Assembly (NCBI GenBank): GCA_029012285.1 | Contig: JAQXLU010000114.1 | Location: 1-32,175 of the forward strand | From: Clostridiales bacterium | GTDB lineage: Bacteria; Bacillota; Clostridia; Christensenellales; Aristaeellaceae | Direction of reading: 5' to 3' | DNA length: 32,175 nucleotides | Shown here: positions 6,583 to 14,348 of the stretch, piece by piece | How the letters are laid out: every line of letters starts with the position of its first letter | Numbering within the stretch: the first letter of the stretch is position 1 | Notes under the pieces: model-generated | The model's database searches: none | The model's input: only the letters and a program-made list of their open reading frames with translations | Told to the model about the DNA's origin: nothing | Made by a program: the position numbers and the translations under genes

Positions 6583-9261
6583 TTACATGGATTCCTTGAG
6601 CTCCGCCATGCGCTTGACAAGCTGCTCCAGCTTTTGCTGATTCAGCGCCAGCTTGGCCTTCTCCTGCTCCACCACAGCGGCGGGCGCTTTGGCCACGAAG
6701 CCCTGATTGTTCAGCTTGCCCTCCGCACGGGCGATTTCCTTCTGCAGATTGTCCAGCTCCTTTTGCAGACGGGCAAGCTCCTTGTCGAAGTCCACCAGGT
6801 CGCCCAGGGGGATGTAGATGGTGGCGGCTTCGGTCACGGCGGACACGGTCTTTTCGCTGCCCAGCTGATCGGGAGTAATGACGCGGGTCTCGCTTGCACC
6901 GGCCAGGCGACGGAAGTACATGTCGGAGTCCGCCAGCGCATCCGCCCAGCCCTCGTTGGCCACGAACATCATGTGCGTACGCTTGGAGGGCGCCACGTTC
7001 ATCTCCAGGCGGAGGTTGCGGATGGTGCGGATCATCTCGATCACGCCGTTCATCTGCTTTTCGTCCGCAGAGAAGTCCAGCTCGGGCTTGATTTCCGGCC
7101 ACGGCTTGAGCATCAGGAAGCCCTCAGCGCCCGGCAGGGATTTGTACACCTGCTCGGTCATGTAGGGCATGAATGGGTGGAGGAGCTTCAGCAGGCCTTC
7201 CAGCACGTAGAGCAGCACGCCCTGCACGGCCTTTCTGGCGTCCTCGTCCTCCCCGTTCAGGCGGGACTTCGCCAGCTCGATGTACCAGTCGCAGAACTCG
7301 CTCCACGCAAAATCGTAGATGCGGTTCGCAGCCAGGCCGAACTCGCCCTCCTCCATGTTGGCGGAGATCTGACGGGCCGCGTCCTGGAAGCGGGAGAGAA
7401 TCCATTTGTCGGCGGTGGTCAGCTTTTCGATCTGCATGTCGACCCGGTCGGTCACGTTCATCAGCACGAAGCGGCTGGCGTTCCACACCTTGTTGGCAAA
7501 GTTGCGGGCGGCCTCCACCTTGGCCTCGGAGTAGCGGGTGTCGTTGCCGGGGGACACGCCCATCACCAGGGAGAAGCGCAGCGCGTCGGCGCCGTACTTG
7601 TCAATGACCTCCAGGGGATCCACGCCGTTGCCCAGGGACTTGGACATCTTCCGGCCCAGCTCGTCGCGCACCAGGCCATGGATCAGCACGGTATCAAAGG
7701 GCGGCACACCCTCCATTTCCTCCAAGCCCATGGTGATCATGCGGCTCACCCAGAAGGTGATGATGTCATAACCAGTCACCAGCGTGTTGGTGGGATAGAA
7801 GTACTTGAGGTCCTCGGTCTGCTCGGGCCAGCCCAGCGTGGAGAAGGGCCACAGCGCGGAGGAGAACCAGGTGTCCAGCACGTCCTCATCCTGGTGGATG
7901 TTCTTGGATGCGCACTTCTGGCAGCAGCAGGGATCATTGCGCAGCACCATCATTTCGCTGCAATCATCGCAGTACCACACGGGGATGCGGTGGCCCCACC
8001 ACAGCTGGCGTGAGATGCACCAATCGCGGATGTTCTCCATCCAGTGCATGTACTGCTTGGAGAAGCGCTCGGGCAGGAACTGGGTCTTGCCGGAGGTCAC
8101 AGCCTCGATGGCGGGCTTGGCCAGCGGCTTCATGGACACAAACCACTGCTTGGATACCATCGGCTCAATCACCGTATGGCAGCGGTAGCAGGTGCCCACC
8201 TCGTGGGTCAGGGGCTTCACGGCCTTGAGCAGGCCCAGGGCGGTCATGTCCGCCACGATGACCTTGCGGGCTTCCTCGGTGGTCATGCCGGCGTACTTGC
8301 CGCAGTCGAGCACTTCCAGGTTCTCGATGTCATTGGAGGCATCCTGCGCGCCGGTCATGTGTCCGTCGTAGGTGAACACCCGCACCAGCGGAAGGTTATG
8401 GCGAGCGCCCACCTCGTTGTCGTTGGGGTCATGGGCGGGGGTGATCTTCACCACGCCGGTGCCCTTGGTCATGTCGGCATGCTCGTCGCAGATGATCGGG
8501 ATCTCCCGGTTCACCAGGGGCAGCATCACGTGGCAGCCGTGCAGGTGGGCGTAACGCTCATCAGCAGGGTTGATGGCCACGGCGGTATCGCCCAGCATGG
8601 TTTCGGGGCGGGTGGTGGCCAGTTCCAGCAGCTCGCCGGTCTCCTTCACGGGGTAGAGCAGGTGCCAGAAGTTGCCCTGCTTCTCCTCGTAGGTCACTTC
8701 TGCGTCGGAGATGGAGGTGCCGCAGCAGGGGCACCAGTTCACCAAACGTGCACCGCGGTAGATGAGGTTCTTCTCGTACAGGCGGCAGAAGGTCTCGCGC
8801 ACGGCCTTGGAGCAGCCGTCGTCCATGGTGAAGCGCTCGCGGCTCCAGTCGCAGGAGATACCCATGCGGCGCTGCTGGTGCACGATGCGTCCGCCGTAGT
8901 CCTCCTTCCACTTCCACGCCCGCTTCAGGAAGCCTTCACGGCCCAGGCTTTCCTTGGTCAGGCCTTCCTTCGCCATGGCCTCGACGATCTTCACCTCGGT
9001 GGCGATGGCGGCGTGGTCGGTGCCGGGCAGCCACAGGGTCGGGTCGCCCTTCATGCGGTGATAGCGGATGGCCGCGTCCTGCAAGGTGCAGTCCAGCGCA
9101 TGGCCCATGTGCAACTGGCCGGTGATGTTGGGCGGCGGCATCACGATGGTGAAGGGCTTCTTGCCTTCCACACGATGCGCGGTGAACGCGCCTGCTTCTT
9201 CCCATGCCTGGTAGATTTCGCCCTCCAGCGCCTGGGGATTAAAATTCTTTTCCATTTCCAT
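6583..9261 (-). CDS. valS: Valyl-tRNA synthetase
   Basis: 892 residues from ATG 9261, chosen because GAGGTG lies about 6 bases before it; GTG 9270 overlaps that site. Class I synthetase: H-M-G-H at 51-54 within P-P-P-N-I-T-G-Q-L, and K-M-S-K-S at 538-542. Cys-rich zinc knuckles (C-P-C-C-G-T and later C-D-D-C ... C-C-C-Q-K-C) and a C-terminal Lys/Glu-rich coiled-coil arm are as expected for ValRS. It charges tRNA-Val and edits threonine. It lies downstream of a T-box leader, a 64-codon membrane ORF and an 18-codon ORF, all reading the same way, so its expression should rise when tRNA-Val is uncharged. A terminator closes the unit at 6511-6535. Confidence 0.97.
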   Translation of the reverse strand: MEMEKNFNPQALEGEIYQAWEEAGAFTAHRVEGKKPFTIVMPPPNITGQLHMGHALDCTLQDAAIRYHRMKGDPTLWLPGTDHAAIATEVKIVEAMAKEGLTKESLGREGFLKRAWKWKEDYGGRIVHQQRRMGISCDWSRERFTMDDGCSKAVRETFCRLYEKNLIYRGARLVNWCPCCGTSISDAEVTYEEKQGNFWHLLYPVKETGELLELATTRPETMLGDTAVAINPADERYAHLHGCHVMLPLVNREIPIICDEHADMTKGTGVVKITPAHDPNDNEVGARHNLPLVRVFTYDGHMTGAQDASNDIENLEVLDCGKYAGMTTEEARKVIVADMTALGLLKAVKPLTHEVGTCYRCHTVIEPMVSKQWFVSMKPLAKPAIEAVTSGKTQFLPERFSKQYMHWMENIRDWCISRQLWWGHRIPVWYCDDCSEMMVLRNDPCCCQKCASKNIHQDEDVLDTWFSSALWPFSTLGWPEQTEDLKYFYPTNTLVTGYDIITFWVSRMITMGLEEMEGVPPFDTVLIHGLVRDELGRKMSKSLGNGVDPLEVIDKYGADALRFSLVMGVSPGNDTRYSEAKVEAARNFANKVWNASRFVLMNVTDRVDMQIEKLTTADKWILSRFQDAARQISANMEEGEFGLAANRIYDFAWSEFCDWYIELAKSRLNGEDEDARKAVQGVLLYVLEGLLKLLHPFMPYMTEQVYKSLPGAEGFLMLKPWPEIKPELDFSADEKQMNGVIEMIRTIRNLRLEMNVAPSKRTHMMFVANEGWADALADSDMYFRRLAGASETRVITPDQLGSEKTVSAVTEAATIYIPLGDLVDFDKELARLQKELDNLQKEIARAEGKLNNQGFVAKAPAAVVEQEKAKLALNQQKLEQLVKRMAELKESM

Positions 9262-9294
9262 GATTAACACCTCTATGTTCTCGTAGTCAGAAAC

Positions 9295-9351
9295 TCACAG
9301 ACGGCTCATGCGGGCGACCGCGCTCACAAGGCGGTTGGCTTTGTGGTTCAT
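9295..9351 (-). CDS. 18-residue leader ORF upstream of valS
   Basis: ATG at 9351 is preceded by AGGAGGTGA (9365-9357), one of the best ribosome-binding sites in the window. The peptide MNHKANRLVSAVARMSRL is basic (one Lys, three Arg) and holds two Val codons. It ends 33 bases before valS. I do not recognise it. It could be a regulatory leader peptide, a small functional peptide or a translational relay to valS. Two Val codons in 18 is too few for a classic attenuator. That it is translated is inferred only from the site. Confidence 0.5.
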   Translation of the reverse strand: MNHKANRLVSAVARMSRL

Positions 9352-9376
9352 ACGGGTCACCTCCTCAATACACAAT

Positions 9377-9571
9377 TCATACAAAGGCAAGAATCCAACT
9401 CAGGATCGCCCCCGCAATTCCAAGGAAACGCAGGACAAACGCCCAACTCGGACAGCCACGCTTTTCAAGGGCTGGTGCTATCCAACCGAATGCCAGCACA
9501 CATACCGCCATCACAATGAAGCCGCTGATGCTGAACAGGTTTGGGCTGTAGCCCAGCCCTCGATTACGCAT
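9377..9571 (-). CDS. Small membrane protein between T-box and valS
   Basis: 64 residues starting M-R-N-R-G-L-G-Y. The ATG follows GGAGG by six bases, immediately after the T-box terminator. Two hydrophobic helices are visible, about residues 12-35 and 43-63, joined by a short E-K-R-G-C-P turn, so it is a likely two-pass inner-membrane hairpin protein. I do not recognise the family. Its place as the first gene after the T-box means it should be co-induced with valS when valine tRNA is uncharged. Many T-box units carry amino-acid transporters, but two helices are too few for a whole carrier, so a transport role is only a guess. The strong ribosome-binding site and clean membrane pattern support a real gene. 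Confidence 0.65.
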   Translation of the reverse strand: MRNRGLGYSPNLFSISGFIVMAVCVLAFGWIAPALEKRGCPSWAFVLRFLGIAGAILSWILAFV

Positions 9572-9590
9572 ATCCTTCCTCCAAAACGCA

Positions 9591-9890
9591 AAGCAACCCC
9601 ATCCCGAAGGACGGAGCTGCTCCGTGGTACCACCTTGCTTCGCAAACGGACATCTGAAGAAAATCAGACGAGGTCTGCCTCACATGCGCGATAACGGGCG
9701 CAACCCGCGCCAACCTACTGACAGAGAATGGAGGTTTTTCCTCTCCGTACCTGCGTTCAGATAGCGCTCTGTGAAGCGACCTTCCCCCATTCGACACGTA
9801 AGCAGCCTTCCAGCCGGTGAACCGCTCTCTCTATCCGCACGGACAATGGGGTACTCCTCTTCATTTGCGAGCTGTGTACTTTTATGATGA
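9591..9890 (-). promoter_or_regulatory. T-box riboswitch (valine), with terminator/antiterminator
   Basis: Minus strand. The T-box core AAGGTGGTACCACGG is at 9636-9622. Its tRNA-end-binding U-G-G-U (9632-9629) would pair with A-C-C-A, as on tRNA-Val, whose discriminator base is A. CCGT (9649-9646) with ACGG (9625-9622) closes the antiterminator. The competing terminator pairs 9622-9609 with 9604-9591 (14 bp, loop TTCG) and is followed by T-rich sequence. Stem I is seen upstream: the AGTA-containing strand near 9858, pairs GATAG/CTATC and TGCG/CGCA, and an AGAGAGC bulge region. A GUA codon at 9750-9748 lies where a specifier is expected, after T-G-A-A; GUC at 9780-9778 is an alternative. The T-box call is firm; the specifier and the 5' end are approximate. 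Confidence 0.9.
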
Positions 9891-9904
9891 CTCAATTCCC
9901 AGCC

Positions 9905-10096
9905 TTAGGCGTTCTTTTCCTCGTTCATCACGACGACCTGTACGCCCTTGTAGTAACCGCACTGCTTGCAGACGCGGTGGGCCAGCTTCATCTGGTGGCA
10001 CTGGGGGCACTCGACGATGGCGGGCGCGGAGAGCTTCCAGTTGGCCTGACGGCTGTGCTTGCGAGCCTTAGAGATCTTTCCCTTAGGAGTAGCCAT
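9905..10096 (-). CDS. rpmF: 50S ribosomal protein L32 (zinc-binding form)
   Basis: 63 residues beginning M-A-T-P-K-G-K-I-S-K-A-R, basic N-terminus, then two C-x-x-C pairs (C-P-Q-C and C-K-Q-C-G-Y-Y-K-G). This is the zinc-ribbon form of L32 in the large ribosomal subunit. GAGGAGGTG precedes the ATG. It follows yceD, the nearly universal partner of rpmF in bacteria. No clear terminator separates it from the valS T-box leader, so read-through into that leader is possible. Confidence 0.97.
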   Translation of the reverse strand: MATPKGKISKARKHSRQANWKLSAPAIVECPQCHQMKLAHRVCKQCGYYKGVQVVVMNEEKNA

Positions 10097-10139
10097 TGTT
10101 ACACCTCCTCATCCTTTTATGGGGCAGCGCTTGCTGACC

Positions 10140-10679
10140 TCAGTTTTCTGCGTTGTCAGACTTTTCAGCCAGCAACTGCTGCAATGCCGCAAAAGGACGC
10201 TGAACATTCAGTTCGTCCTGGCAAAGCGTAGTAAGCACGTCCTCCCCCGAGCCAATGGTCACATCTGCTCCGGCGTACATGCCAAGGCCCGGGCAGTCCT
10301 CCTTGCACAGAAAGCGCATGGGCAGATTGAACATGACGTAGAACAGCGTCAGCTTGTCGAGCTCGATGGCGCCGCCGTTGTAGGCGAAGCTCTCGTCGTC
10401 CTCCGGGTCGCCCCCATGGATGAAGGTTTCGCGGAAGTCGCCCTCGACCGTGCTGATGGCAGGAGCAAGACATTTGGCGCATTGGGCGTGAGCCACCGTG
10501 ATAAGCTTTCCTTCCACCGTGACGCTGCCATCCTCACCGGCGACCAGCTTGCCCTTCAGCTGCACGGGATCAAAGGTGATCTCGCTGCCGCTGACTTCCT
10601 GGGGAGCCAATTCCTGCTCCGCAGAGAAGGCATATTCCGTACCGGGATTCCGCAGTGCTTGGAGAACATCCAGCTTCAA
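10140..10679 (-). CDS. yceD: YceD/DUF177 family protein
   Basis: 179 residues from a TTG start at 10679, supported by GAGGTGG upstream and by the promoter just before it. Cysteine motifs C-A-K-C (near residue 68) and C-K-E-D-C (near 125), plus the acidic middle segment, match DUF177/YceD. The family is linked to 23S rRNA accumulation in E. coli and chloroplasts; its molecular action is unsettled. The yceD-rpmF order is the standard context and supports the call. The tail is Gln/Ala-rich. Confidence 0.9.
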   Translation of the reverse strand: MKLDVLQALRNPGTEYAFSAEQELAPQEVSGSEITFDPVQLKGKLVAGEDGSVTVEGKLITVAHAQCAKCLAPAISTVEGDFRETFIHGGDPEDDESFAYNGGAIELDKLTLFYVMFNLPMRFLCKEDCPGLGMYAGADVTIGSGEDVLTTLCQDELNVQRPFAALQQLLAEKSDNAEN

Positions 10680-10710
10680 GTGCTCACCACCTCAAATTAG
10701 ACCGCTTGTA

Positions 10711-10739
10711 ATTATAGAATTTTTCCGCCGATTTGTCAA
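10711..10739 (-). promoter_or_regulatory. Consensus sigma-A promoter of yceD-rpmF
   Basis: -35 TTGACA (10739-10734), 17-base spacer, -10 TATAAT (10716-10711): a perfect match to the consensus, about 32 bases before the TTG start. This fits a highly expressed ribosomal-protein unit. Confidence 0.92.
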
Positions 10740-10833
10740 CACCTTTGCAGCAGAAAATCGCCGTTTCCGGGGGAAATCATGAAATAATTTTATGCCATGA
10801 CTTCCCTCCGGAAGGAATGCGCATTCGCGGCGC

Positions 10834-12036
10834 TTACTTGGCGTTCTCCACCAGTTCCTTGGTGTCGCGGGCGATCATGATTTCCTCGTTGGTGGGGATG
10901 ACGCACACGGTCACCTTGGAGTCGGGCGTGGAGATGACGACCTCCTTGCCGCGGCAGTTGTTGGCTTCCTTGTCGATCTTGATGCCCAGCCAGCCAAACT
11001 CCTCCATGACGGCTTCGCGCAGCTCCGGGCCGTTCTCGCCGATGCCGGCGGTAAAGACGATCACGTCCACACCGTTCATCGCGGCGATGTAGGAGCCGAT
11101 CAGCTTCTTGATCTGGTAGTGGAGCATGTCGCGGGCCAGCGCGGCGCGTTCGTGGCCGCCGTCGGCCAGGCGGTCGATGTCGCGCATATCGGAGGTGCCC
11201 TCACCCGCGATGCCCAGCAGACCGGACTGCTTGTTCATCAGGTTCAGCACCTGATCGACGGTCATGTTCTTGTTGTTGGCGATGAACTGCACCACAGCGG
11301 GGTCGCAGGAGCCGCAGCGGGTGCCCATCAGGAGGCCCTCAAGGGGCGTGAGGCCCATGGAGGTGTCCACGCACTTGCCGTCCACCACCGCGGACAGGGA
11401 TGAGCCGTTGCCCAGATGGCACACGATGATCTTCTTGCCCACGGGGTCGATATTCAAAAATTCGCACACGCGCTTGGACACATAGCGGTGGGACGTGCCG
11501 TGGAAGCCGTAGCGGCGCACGCCCATGTCCTTGTAGTACTCGTAGGGCACACCGTACATGAAGGCCTTGGGGGGCATGGTCTGATGGAAGGCGGTGTCGA
11601 ACACAGCCACCTGGGGCGTGGTGGGCATGACTGCCTCGCAGGCCTCAATGCCCATCAGGTTGGCGGGGTTGTGCAGTGGGCCCAGGGGGATATACTTGCG
11701 GATGGCCGCCTTGACCTCGTCAGTGATGATGCAGGAAGCGGTGAATTCCTCACCGCCATGCAGCACGCGATGGCCCACCGCGCCGATCTCGTCCATGGAC
11801 TTGATCACGCCGGATTCCATCAGGGCCTTGAGCATCAGCTGGCAGGCCACCACATGGTCCTTGATTTCCTGCTCATACTGGACGGTCACATTGCCGTCGG
11901 CATCCTTCTGCTTGAGGTTCGCGCCAGCGATGCCGATGCGCTCCACGCCGCCCTTGGCGATCAATTCCTCATTGTCCATGTTCACCAGCTGGTACTTCAG
12001 GGAAGAAGAACCGGCGTTGACGATCAAAACCTTCAT
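10834..12036 (-). CDS. ackA: Acetate kinase
   Basis: 400 residues. The ASKHA-fold phosphate loop N-A-G-S-S-S-L-K-Y is at 7-15, with G-F-H-G-T-S-H-R-Y and H-L-G-N-G-S-S further on and G-I-G-E-N at the far end. It makes ATP and acetate from acetyl phosphate, the last step of acetogenic fermentation. AAGGAG lies 10 bases before the ATG, and the preceding LRR gene ends only 14 bases upstream, so the two are probably co-transcribed. The acetyl-phosphate-forming partner is the PduL-type enzyme two genes upstream, not a classical Pta. Confidence 0.97.
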   Translation of the reverse strand: MKVLIVNAGSSSLKYQLVNMDNEELIAKGGVERIGIAGANLKQKDADGNVTVQYEQEIKDHVVACQLMLKALMESGVIKSMDEIGAVGHRVLHGGEEFTASCIITDEVKAAIRKYIPLGPLHNPANLMGIEACEAVMPTTPQVAVFDTAFHQTMPPKAFMYGVPYEYYKDMGVRRYGFHGTSHRYVSKRVCEFLNIDPVGKKIIVCHLGNGSSLSAVVDGKCVDTSMGLTPLEGLLMGTRCGSCDPAVVQFIANNKNMTVDQVLNLMNKQSGLLGIAGEGTSDMRDIDRLADGGHERAALARDMLHYQIKKLIGSYIAAMNGVDVIVFTAGIGENGPELREAVMEEFGWLGIKIDKEANNCRGKEVVISTPDSKVTVCVIPTNEEIMIARDTKELVENAK

Positions 12037-12050
12037 GGTGATTGCACTCC

Positions 12051-13463
12051 TTATTTCATTTCTTCTGAATCATTGGTCTTATCAGCGGCAGGGGCCGCCT
12101 CAAATTTGAGTTTGAACTGCTCCGCATAGGCCTGAGCCGCAGAGCCCGCCGGGGCGATGATGGTCGCGCTGCCAGCGATCTGCCCGATTCCACCGTCCTC
12201 CCCGCCGCCCAGCTCCACCGCGCTGGCGGGGAGCGTCAGCCGGGAGAGCCGATACGCATGCAGCAGCGCACCGGCATTGATCGATTTCACGCCTTCGGGG
12301 ACGACAACCTCCGTCAGCGCCCCCATGTCCATGAAGGCAAAGGCGTCGACGGATTCCACGCCCTCCGGGATGGTGTAGCTTGTCCGCTCCTGATTGACGC
12401 AGTAGTGGATGAACCGCTTCCCGTCGTCGCCAAGCAGCACCGCGCCGTCATCCAGCGTGGTAAAACACGCATTATCCTCAGGGACGATGATCTTCTCCAG
12501 ACTATGAGCCATAACGAAGTTCATACCCGCCAGCGTCTGAAGTGATGCGGGCAGGCGCAGCTCTGTCAGGTAGAAGTTGCCCCAGAACACGCCTTCCCCA
12601 ATGGCCAAAACCGAATCGGGGATGTCCAAATCCAGCAGCCGGAAGCAGCTTTCCAGCATCGCGCTGGGAAGCTCCGTCAGGCCCTGGGGCAAATGCAGCG
12701 TTTGCAGACGGTCACAGCCGGAGAAGCAGAAGTCGCCGATGTCCCGCACGCTGTCCGGGATGGACACCCAGGTCACGCCGGCTTCATAGAAGGCCTTCTC
12801 AGCCAGGGCCACAACGGGCTTGCCGTCGATCTCCTCCGGCACCGCCACGCGATGCTTATCGCCAATGTAACGGGTGATGGTCACACCGCTTTCATCCGCG
12901 GTGTACTCATAATCATCCGTGTTGCAGCTGGGGGCGGTCTTGGCCTTCACCAGGTGGAGGGTGGATGCGATCTCCCGCATGTTTGCCGCGAAGGCTTCGT
13001 CCGCCAGCGGGTACATGACGAAGTACAAATCGCCGCCATCGGCCACCCAGATCATCTCATAGCCCTGCCCGGTCATATCCACGCGGACAGCAGGCAGATC
13101 GTTGATCTCGTAGCGCTCCAGCACCGTGCTGACCTCGGTAACATCCGCCCCGCCCAGCACCTGGCGAGCATTGCTCACAAAGTCGCTTACATCAGCGTCT
13201 GTGCGGCGGAACAGGTGGTTCTTGGGGATGTAAGCCAAGATCGCCGTGCTTTCCATGGACATGCTGCCATCCGCTGACACATAGGCAAAGGGGTAGGACA
13301 TCTCCAGGATGAAGGACTCGTACTCGTTGGGAATCTCCACCCAGGCGTTTCCGTCCAGCGTGCCGGGATACAGCGAGTAATAGGGAATAACTGGCGTTTC
13401 CGCTTGCGCACACGCAATGAGCATGAACAGGGCAGACAGGAGGGAAAGCATACGCTTCATCAT
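12051..13463 (-). CDS. Secreted leucine-rich-repeat (BspA-like) protein
   Basis: 470 residues from M-M-K-R. The N-terminus is an export signal: basic M-M-K-R, hydrophobic core, then L-I-A-C (residues 15-18, a possible lipobox) or A-Q-A/E (19-22, a possible signal peptidase I site). Residues ~25-190 form an uncharacterised globular region. From about 195 there are BspA-type LRR_5 repeats of roughly 23 residues, each with I-P-x-S/G-V and A-F or a related core (I-P-D-S-V-x-x-I-G, I-P-E-G-V-E-S-V-D-A-F-A-F). The C-terminus is short and charged, with no sortase or choline-binding anchor. Such proteins act outside the cell, often as adhesins. Its place between pduL and ackA is unexpected. The function is unknown beyond the LRR fold. 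Confidence 0.85.
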   Translation of the reverse strand: MMKRMLSLLSALFMLIACAQAETPVIPYYSLYPGTLDGNAWVEIPNEYESFILEMSYPFAYVSADGSMSMESTAILAYIPKNHLFRRTDADVSDFVSNARQVLGGADVTEVSTVLERYEINDLPAVRVDMTGQGYEMIWVADGGDLYFVMYPLADEAFAANMREIASTLHLVKAKTAPSCNTDDYEYTADESGVTITRYIGDKHRVAVPEEIDGKPVVALAEKAFYEAGVTWVSIPDSVRDIGDFCFSGCDRLQTLHLPQGLTELPSAMLESCFRLLDLDIPDSVLAIGEGVFWGNFYLTELRLPASLQTLAGMNFVMAHSLEKIIVPEDNACFTTLDDGAVLLGDDGKRFIHYCVNQERTSYTIPEGVESVDAFAFMDMGALTEVVVPEGVKSINAGALLHAYRLSRLTLPASAVELGGGEDGGIGQIAGSATIIAPAGSAAQAYAEQFKLKFEAAPAADKTNDSEEMK

Positions 13464-13487
13464 TGTATTCACCGCTTTCTTTCGTCG

Positions 13488-13513
13488 TGAGGATACCATC
13501 TGAGGAAACCATC
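13488..13513. repeat. Tandem 13-bp direct repeat upstream of LRR gene
   Basis: TGAGGATACCATC (13488-13500) is followed directly by TGAGGAAACCATC (13501-13513), with one mismatch. It lies 25 bases before the LRR gene start. It could be a tandem operator or a small duplication; no regulator is known. Confidence 0.5.
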
Positions 13514-13591
13514 TATGGATATGACGAATCAGTCACGCGGTTTATTCCATTTTTCTGCGTATCTGAGCAAGTTCTTCCTGAATGCGCAAAA

Positions 13592-13620
13592 CCGGCGGAG
13601 GGTATCGGCCACTCCGCCGG
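13592..13620 (-). terminator. Terminator after pduL
   Basis: On the minus strand, a perfect 9-bp stem CCGGCGGAG (13620-13612) / CTCCGCCGG (13600-13592) with an 11-base loop is followed by TTTTGCG. It begins 8 bases after the pduL stop, so pduL may be a single-gene transcript or be attenuated before the LRR-ackA genes. Confidence 0.8.
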
Positions 13621-13627
13621 GAAGGGA

Positions 13628-14200
13628 TTACTTGACGATTTCGCCCATCTGAGCGCGGCCACAGGCGGCGGCGTTGCTCTCGTCGGTGTCGATGTGCATG
13701 GCCAGGGCGAACTTGTCGCTCACGCGGACAACCACATCGCCAAAGATGGTGGTGCGGCCCTCGGTCTCGACCTTCACGCACACCACGTCCTTGTCAGCCA
13801 CGCCATACTCGGCGGCATCGGCGGGAGTCATGTGGATGTGGCGCTTGGCAGCGATCACACCCTGGGTCAGCTCGACCTCGCCACAGGGGCCGACGAGCTT
13901 GCACGCGCCGGAACCAGCGGTATCGCCGGACTCACGGATAGGGGCATTCACGCCGATGGAGCGGGCGTCGGTCAGGGAGATTTCGACCTGGGTTTCCTTG
14001 CGGACGGGGCCCAGGATGGACACGCCGGTCAGGGTCTTCTTGGGGCCGACCACATCCACGCGCTCCGCGCAGGCGTACTGGCCGGGCTGGGACAGATCCT
14101 TCTTGGGGGTCAGCTGGTAGCCAGCGCCGAACAGGGTCTCCAGATCCTGCTGGGACACATGTACGTGACGGGCGGAGGTTTCCACAATGAACTGCTTCAT
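13628..14200 (-). CDS. pduL: PduL-type phosphate acyltransferase (phosphotransacetylase)
   Basis: 190 residues, within the PduL range. Two zinc-site motifs are visible: A-R-H-V-H-V-S near residues 10-16 and K-R-H-I-H-M-T-P near 115-122. These are hallmarks of the PduL family, unrelated to classical Pta. It exchanges acyl-CoA and acyl phosphate. With ackA two genes away and no propanediol-utilisation genes, acetyl-CoA to acetyl phosphate is the likely duty. No N-terminal encapsulation peptide is obvious, so it is probably cytosolic rather than inside a microcompartment. A strong promoter precedes it and a terminator follows. Confidence 0.93.
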   Translation of the reverse strand: MKQFIVETSARHVHVSQQDLETLFGAGYQLTPKKDLSQPGQYACAERVDVVGPKKTLTGVSILGPVRKETQVEISLTDARSIGVNAPIRESGDTAGSGACKLVGPCGEVELTQGVIAAKRHIHMTPADAAEYGVADKDVVCVKVETEGRTTIFGDVVVRVSDKFALAMHIDTDESNAAACGRAQMGEIVK

Positions 14201-14225
14201 ATGAATCTTCCTTCCTTTCGGGTTG

Positions 14226-14265
14226 ATTTCCCGACAATTATACCATTATTCACCGGGAAATTCAA
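14226..14265 (-). promoter_or_regulatory. pduL promoter bracketed by an inverted repeat
   Basis: -35 TTGAAT (14265-14260), 17-base spacer, -10 TATAAT (14242-14237). An 8-bp perfect inverted repeat, ATTTCCCG (14226-14233) / CGGGAAAT (14254-14261), flanks the -10 element and touches the -35, about one half-site on each side of the start point. It is a plausible operator for control of acetate metabolism; the regulator is unknown. Confidence 0.75.
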
Positions 14266-14348
14266 TGTCCTTTTCGGCTTTTTCGCGCGGAATATCGCAC
14301 TTTCTACCCCTGCTGGCGCGCTGATACCATCAAGCTGACATACATGTG

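Noticed and set aside
6568-9267. Two long plus-strand frames opposite valS
   Set aside because: No family motifs and no ribosome-binding sites; valS on the minus strand is unambiguous.
9308-9694. 128-codon plus-strand frame across the T-box region
   Set aside because: Antisense to the T-box leader and the small membrane ORF; no ribosome-binding site or family.
10740-10833. Terminator after ackA
   Set aside because: Only a 5-bp stem (CTTCC/GGAAG) and a 6-bp no-loop palindrome are seen, with no adjacent U-run.
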